Of a stretch of DNA of 64,000 nt, positions 59,872-64,000 are shown piece by piece; the first letter of the stretch is position 1, and every line of letters starts with the position of its first letter. Source of the stretch: Symbiodinium natans (Eukaryota > Sar > Dinophyceae > Suessiales > Symbiodiniaceae); contig CAJNDS010000924.1 of the NCBI GenBank assembly GCA_905221605.1, forward strand, positions 374,001 through 438,000, read 5' to 3'. The notes beneath the pieces were generated by a model that saw nothing but the letters and a program-made list of their open reading frames with translations, was not told where the DNA came from and did no database searches. A program made the translations under genes and the position numbers.

Positions 59872-60048
59872 TCATGTATGTATGTATGTATGTCTGTATG
59901 TCTGTATGTATGTATGGATGTGTGTATGTGTGTATGTGTGTATGTGTGTATGTGTGTGTGGAATGTATGTATGCATGTGTGTGTGTGGAATGCGTTTTTG
60001 CGTATGTGTGTATGCATGGGTGTATGTATATATGTGTGTGTGTCGGCG
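59872..60048. repeat. TATG/TGTG microsatellite
   Basis: TATG, TCTG and TGTG units on +. The long ORFs on both strands are repeat translations apart from the exon at 60049. Confidence 0.93.
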
Positions 60049-60141
60049 TATGTATGGACGGATGAGCGCATCGCTCCTTTTGTGTGTGCCCGTAACAACC
60101 TCAAGTTCATCAGCATGCCCGATGAGCCCTTGGAGTCTCTA
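60049..60141 (+). CDS. Exon downstream of a TATG microsatellite, unknown gene
   Basis: The frame VWTDERIAPFVCARNN...FISMPDEPLESL ends at a GTTTAG donor of a TTTAGGG intron. Highly coding-like. The microsatellite just upstream may lie in the preceding intron. No 3' partner was found before the minus-strand gene at 60209. Confidence 0.42.
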
Positions 60142-60208
60142 GGTTTAGGGTTTAGGGGTTAGGGTTTAGGGGTTTGGGGTTTAGGGTTTAGGGTTTAGGG
60201 TTTAGGGT

Positions 60209-61395
60209 TTATTCCCTTCGGAGAATCCTCGGCGCATGTTTCCCTCCACCCAAGTCTCTATGTGTTTCAGACATTGTTGTTTGCGTTTGAGGCCCCATGC
60301 CTACCATGATGGCCGTTGGCTCTCCGACCGGTGATGCGTCCACCAGGCAGGGTTTGCCATACTGAATGGCATCCCACGATCCGTAAAGTTGCAGTTGCGA
60401 TAGCTGCTCCGCAGAGTTAACTGTCGGATTCAAGCGACAAGTGTCTACTGCAAACAGCCAGTCTGTTGAGTCCAACGAAAGCCTAGAATTTGATGGTGTC
60501 CCTTGCGTCATCTTGTGACGTTCAGGACCCTGCTGCCTCAGACACCTACGCTCCTTGGTTCAGACGGACGGAAAGATCCCACATCCCATAATCGCTACTC
60601 CTTCTTGGCACCAGGCGAGGGTCCAGCCGGGATTACATCGCGTTTCTACTAGAGCGGCTCTGTCTACCGGAGCACAGAATCATCGACGGATGTGTTTCAG
60701 CCGGTGCTACCAATGCTTTGGAGTACCTGTGGTAAGGCTCCATTGAAACGATGTTGCGAAACCTGCATGCACAAGCTCCGCCTGTCCGCCGAGGATAATG
60801 CCTGGGCCAATTACCCCCATGGCCTCCCCAATGGCTTCTCCAGTGGCCATGGACATGTGCAGCACTCAGCCGGGTACTGGGCTTCGGGTGCAGTTGTCCG
60901 AAGTAGCTGGTAGCTTGCATAAGCCATTTAGTGTTCTAGAATGCTGACACCTTCACCCCATCTCAAGTTTCGCCTGGGGGGCCCCAAGCCCGCACCGGAA
61001 GGAAACAACAATTTGTTTCAGTGTTGTCCTTGAAGCTGGCCAGTTTGAATAGACCTTAAGAGCCGGCCTTGCACTGGAAGAAACGTGTGGTCCCCGGTGC
61101 TGCACATGGACGTCGGGGTTACCTCCTTTGTCATAGTTGGGTACCATTTTACATGTTTAAGGGTACTTAACCCAATAAGGAATATAAACTTAATTTTTTC
61201 TATTATCCCAACCATGAACTAGCCTCTGTGACTGGTGACAGCAGAGAAGGGCTCTCAACTAGGTTGCCCGGGAACCTCGGACGAGCAAGGTGTTGATACC
61301 AAGTAGTTACCAATCTTGGCCCCTGAGAATTCTCAAAGCCCACCGAAGCACCTCTACTTCAACTACCCCCTGACTGCAAATTGAGGCATCTTCCC
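60209..61395 (-). CDS. Multi-exon minus-strand gene free of foldback elements, unknown product
   Basis: Reading minus: 61395 to about 61311 (EDASICSQGVVEVEVL), a GTAACT donor, about 61145-61025 (MTKEVTPTSMCSTGDHTF...RLLRSIQTG), 60856-60727 (GEAIGEAMGVIGPGI...HAGFATSFQWSLTT) with a GTACTC donor, then about 60544-60209 (KMTQGTPSNSRLSLDS...AIQYGKPCLVDASPVG) to a TAA. The last block holds a 100-codon ORF from ATG at 60511. Joins are not fully phased. No foldback or TTTAGGG insertion occurs for 1.2 kb, unusual here. Family unknown. Confidence 0.47.
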
Positions 61396-61564
61396 CTAAA
61401 CCCTAAACCTTTAACCAGCCCTATTCAGCTTCCCCCCTGCAAGCCGCAGCGGGCACGCACCGAAAGAAGCCGAGACCTCTTAGACAAGGAACAGACCTTA
61501 AATCTTCTTCAGGATTCCTTAATGTAAACTATGTCAGGTATATTCCCCTAAGCCCTAAACCTAA

Positions 61565-61661
61565 ACCCTGAGCTCTAAACCCTAAACCCTAAACCCTAAA
61601 CCCTAAACCCTAAACCCTAAACCCTAAACCCTAAACCCTAAACCCTAAACCCTAAACCCAT
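61565..61661. repeat. CCCTAAA array, possibly within HP-C remnants
   Basis: About thirteen units; AGACAAGGAACAGACCTTAAATC before and TGAATTGAGGGCATTTGGG after resemble HP-C arms. Confidence 0.9.
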
Positions 61662-61710
61662 GCATGCCTGAATTGAGGGCATTTGGGGGGGCTCGTTGGG
61701 CAGGGGTGTC

Positions 61711-61793
61711 CATCAGCCATCACCACCAGTGTGGCCAGTGGACGCAGCTGGGTACCAGCGCCTGGGAAGCAGCATCCTCCTGGTTCCGAGCTT
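61711..61793 (+). CDS. Exon, unknown gene
   Basis: After GGGCAG the frame reads VSISHHHQCGQWTQL...AASSWFRAF up to a TTTAGGG tract. Short + readings further on (PHATTRRPEDAQLHF to TGA near 62030; GKAAFSVTHARRLEA near 62350) may be later exons. Confidence 0.33.
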
Positions 61794-61875
61794 TTGGGGT
61801 TTAGGGTTTGGGGTTTAGGGTTTAGGGTTTGGGGTTTAGGGTTTAGGGTTTAGGGTTGGGGTTTAGGGTTTAGGA
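61794..61875. repeat. TTTAGGG/TTTGGGG array
   Basis: Mixed units before an HP-J-like fragment (61880-61962). Confidence 0.93.
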
Positions 61876-62083
61876 TTTTGGGGGGTCATATACCCTATCC
61901 TAGTATAGTCCCTTTTGAGGCAGTATGAACCCACAAACCCTTTTAGGCTTAATGGGGTGCCCAGGGTTGGCCGCAAACTCCCCTAAGCCTCATGCAACGA
62001 CCCGACGACCAGAAGACGCTCAGTTGCACTTCTCATGACTGCAGTCTATGGGCCCCTCTATGGGGACCCCCTTGTATACCATT

Positions 62084-62229
62084 ACTTGGAGCTTCATGGT
62101 ACTTCTAACCCAGTTAGTTATAGCTGTACTTACAACCCACTTATAAGCCCATTCAGTGCCCGAACATGGGTATAATTGGGTTATAAGTACAGTGATCATT
62201 GGGTGAATCAGTACCATGAAGCTCCAAGT
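62084..62229. mobile_element. HP-A foldback
   Basis: ACTTGGAGCTTCATGG to CCATGAAGCTCCAAGT; the same change sits in both arms. Confidence 0.92.
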
Positions 62230-62392
62230 ACCCCTTATATGCCCTGGAACACCCCAAGGGCCCTCAACCCTAAACCCTAAACCCTAAACCCTGAACACCA
62301 AACCCTAAACCCTAAACCCTAAGCCCACACCTCGGAACCCTTTGCAGGAGGCAAGGCCGCATTCAGTGTGACACATGCTCGGCGGCTTGAAG

Positions 62393-62530
62393 CCTAAGGA
62401 TCCTATAGTATATACTTAGGCCCTAGAGCTACTCTGTAGGAGCCCCTTTTTTAGGCCTCAGTACATACTATCTATCTATCCCTAAACCCTAAACCCTAAA
62501 CCCCTTAAATTGGTACATGGATCCTTAGGG
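62393..62530. mobile_element. HP-B foldback with CCCTAAA insert
   Basis: CCTAAGGATCC at left, GGTACATGGATCCTTAGG at right; insert 62480-62503 ends in CCCCTTAAATTGG, as in the copy at 37851-38001. Confidence 0.87.
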
Positions 62531-62534
62531 GAAG

Positions 62535-62931
62535 CTAGAAGGGCAATAGGCGCAGGGAATGTTTTGAAGACAGGTGCAGGGACCATGGGTATTGGGGTCT
62601 AGGGTGCCTGTGAGAGAGAGAGGGTTTCGGGTGGTTGTTTGCATGGTGCAAGTACTTCCACGGCAGCCATTGCAGCCCCTTTATTTCCTTGACAGCTTCA
62701 ATCCACTTGACCTTGCTATTGTATTTAGGATGACTTCCAGAAAGGTCATTGTACAATAGCGGCAGGCTCACCAGTGGGGTGGCTCTGCTGAGCTAATTGT
62801 CCTGTCCAAGCACAGGGTTTAAACCCTAAACCTCAGGAACAGGGACAACCTCAATCTCAGAAAGCCACTCCCTCACTCCATCCGAGTCACGCAACTTTGT
62901 TGGCCCCTTTTGTCTAGGGTCGATGTTGGCC
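62535..62931 (-). CDS. Two-exon minus-strand gene, unknown product
   Basis: ATG at about 62931 starts MANIDPRQKGPTKLRD...VREWLSEIEVVPVPE, ending at a short TTTAGGG intron near 62832. The second exon (LPLLYNDLSGSHPKYNS...IEAVKEIKGLQWLPW) runs to a TAG at 62535 next to HP-B. The exact splice pair was not resolved. Both exons are strongly coding-like. No family recognised. Confidence 0.48.
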
Positions 62932-62957
62932 ATTGCTGTTCATTTCTACGGGCCTCA

Positions 62958-63015
62958 TTTGGGATGTCCCCCCTTCTTCTAACAGTCCTTAATCGGGAGT
63001 ATAGTATAAGGGCCC
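62958..63015. mobile_element. HP-G left arm only
   Basis: TTTGGGATGTCCCCCCTTC, TAACAGTCCTTAATCGGG; a C-rich tract follows. Confidence 0.75.
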
Positions 63016-63160
63016 CTCCCCCCTCCCTACCCCCCCCTCCCCTCCCACTCCTCGACAGCTTGTGAGGGCACGTCGGCCCCTTATACTCCCAAGTTTACGG
63101 TGTTCATCTCGGCTACCAGTCCGGTGCCCAGGTTTCCTGTGCAGCCGAAGAGCAGGAGCA

Positions 63161-63272
63161 CCAAAGCCTGGTCAATACTCCTTAATTAAGGAATATACCC
63201 TCAATTGTAAAGGGATCCTTGATCTGATTTAACGAATATTCCTTAAATTGTAGGGGTATTGGGCTCTTAGGG
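63161..63272. mobile_element. HP-C foldback
   Basis: CCTGGTCAATACTCCTTAATT at left, GGGGTATTGGGCTCTTAGGG at right. Confidence 0.83.
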
Positions 63273-63283
63273 CTTAAGACCCT

Positions 63284-63365
63284 ACTTGGAGGTTCATGGT
63301 ACTTATAAGTTCCCTAAGTAGGTCATAAGTAGATTTATAACTGTTTCTATAAGTACTCTCCAAGT
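63284..63365. mobile_element. HP-A foldback, internally deleted (82 bp)
   Basis: ACTTGGAGGTTCATGG at left, AAGTACTCTCCAAGT at right. Confidence 0.85.
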
Positions 63366-63404
63366 AAGCCCTAAACCCTCAAACGCCCTAAGCCCTCCTT
63401 GCAG

Positions 63405-63717
63405 GTGCCAGTGGCCTGCAGGACAGGGCAGCACTTGGATCTCTGGGTCCTTTCGGAGCCTGAAACCCTAAACCCTAGACCCTAAACCCTGAACCCTAAA
63501 CCCCAAACCCATGGGGGGCCTGCATGGGTCAAGATTTCTGACTCGGGGTAGTTGTCCCTTAGTTGGCCCTTGGCCCTAAACCCTAAACCCTAAACCCTAA
63601 ACCCTTGAGGCGTTTAAGGCCCAGCCGAGTACCGCACACCAGGATCCTGGGCTCACGACCCCAACGCTCAGTGGCCTGGTCCCTCTGCAGCGCAAGGGAG
63701 GTGCTTCCCTGTCTTAG
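63405..63717 (+). CDS. Terminal exons, unknown gene
   Basis: CCTCCTTGCAG precedes VPVACRTGQHLDLWVLSE (63405 to about 63463). CCCTAAA repeats intervene, then AHQDPGLTTPTLSGLVPL ends at TAG 63717. Phase of the join was not checked. Confidence 0.38.
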
Positions 63718-63895
63718 GGTTTAGGGTTTAGGGTTTAGGGTTTAGGGTTTAGGGCTAGTTTAGGGTTTAGGGTTTAGGGATGTGGAGGGTGCAGGGCTTC
63801 GGTGGATGCAGGCCTTGAAGTTGTCCGATTTGTTGTTTGGGTGCCGACTTGCCAAATCTTCTTTTAGGGTTTTAGGGTTTAGGGTTTAGGGTTTG

Positions 63896-63974
63896 GGGAA
63901 TGAGGTACCCTATATAATCCCTTAAAGGGTATATACACGGCCCCCATTCCCTCATTCCCTCGTTGCCTACTAAG
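63896..63974. mobile_element. HP-H foldback, left end replaced by TTTAGGG
   Basis: GGAATGAGGTACCC follows a TTTAGGG tract directly; right arm CCCTCATTCCCTCGTTGCCTACTAAGG. Confidence 0.78.
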
Positions 63975-64000
63975 GACCAGGGGGTCTTCCGGCCCAATAC

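Noticed and set aside
59841-60116. Cys/Val-rich and His/Thr-rich ORFs
   Set aside because: Translation of the TATG/TGTG microsatellite.
63060-63160. Minus-strand GxxGxxG-like reading (LLFGCTGNLGTGLVAE) as a dehydrogenase start
   Set aside because: A second minus frame and the plus strand are equally open, and no further domain evidence follows.

Overview
The window looks like nuclear DNA of a dinoflagellate or a close algal relative. The grounds are Arabidopsis-type TTTAGGG repeats scattered everywhere, GC-rich short exons, introns that start with GT, GC or GA and end in AG, one protein with a signal peptide followed by an FVxP motif (as on peridinin-plastid precursors), and one weak match to the dinoflagellate spliced leader. 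The lineage is an inference; no rRNA, tRNA or organelle gene was found to fix it.

Two kinds of repeat make up most of the sequence. The first is at least eleven families of short (55-240 bp) foldback elements with long terminal inverted repeats, called HP-A to HP-L here. Left-end motifs: A CTTGGAGGTTCATGGTACTT; B CCTAAGGATCCATGTACCT; C CAGAGAGCCCAATACCCCTT; D CTACTATTTGCTTAAGAACC; E CTTGGTAGCCCAGTGGTACC; F CTAGGACCCAGAGTAGGCCC; G CTTGGGATGTTCCCCCTTAT; H CTTAGTAGGGAATGAGGG; I CTTAGGGTAGTTTCATGGG; J CCTTGGNGACCAAATGAACC; L with ends CATAGGG and CAGTATAG. HP-K is a pair of inverted copies holding an AT microsatellite. The second kind is dozens of interstitial TTTAGGG/CCCTAAA tracts of 20-260 bp, in both orientations.

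The key to the window is that the unique stretches between these repeats are exons, and the repeats are introns or lie in introns. This is clearest in a pirin-like gene (32433-38755, + strand). Thirteen exons were placed to the base with consistent phase, using foldback elements E, J, L and H, composite introns and TTTAGGG tracts as introns. Short target duplications next to the elements supply the splice donor and the element end supplies the AG acceptor. So the foldbacks behave as introner elements (intron-generating transposons). TTTAGGG tracts flanked by 8-12 bp duplications do the same.

Layout: 1-15 kb, repeats with scattered exon candidates. 15.5-25.3 kb, several + strand genes. 26-31.7 kb, mixed ORFs and a CT-rich intron. 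32.4-38.8 kb, pirin-like gene. 39.5-41.1 kb, a foreign-looking 1.4 kb island inside a split HP-B element. 41.2-44.6 kb, three small genes. 45.1-46.1 kb, an intronless gene for a secreted, probably GPI-anchored protein. 46.8-64 kb, many short multi-exon genes on both strands, mostly of unknown function, plus two copies of a poly-G-bearing mobile unit. Apart from pirin no gene could be named. Exon calls outside the pirin-like gene and the 317-residue ORF rest on open frame, splice signals and coding-like composition only.
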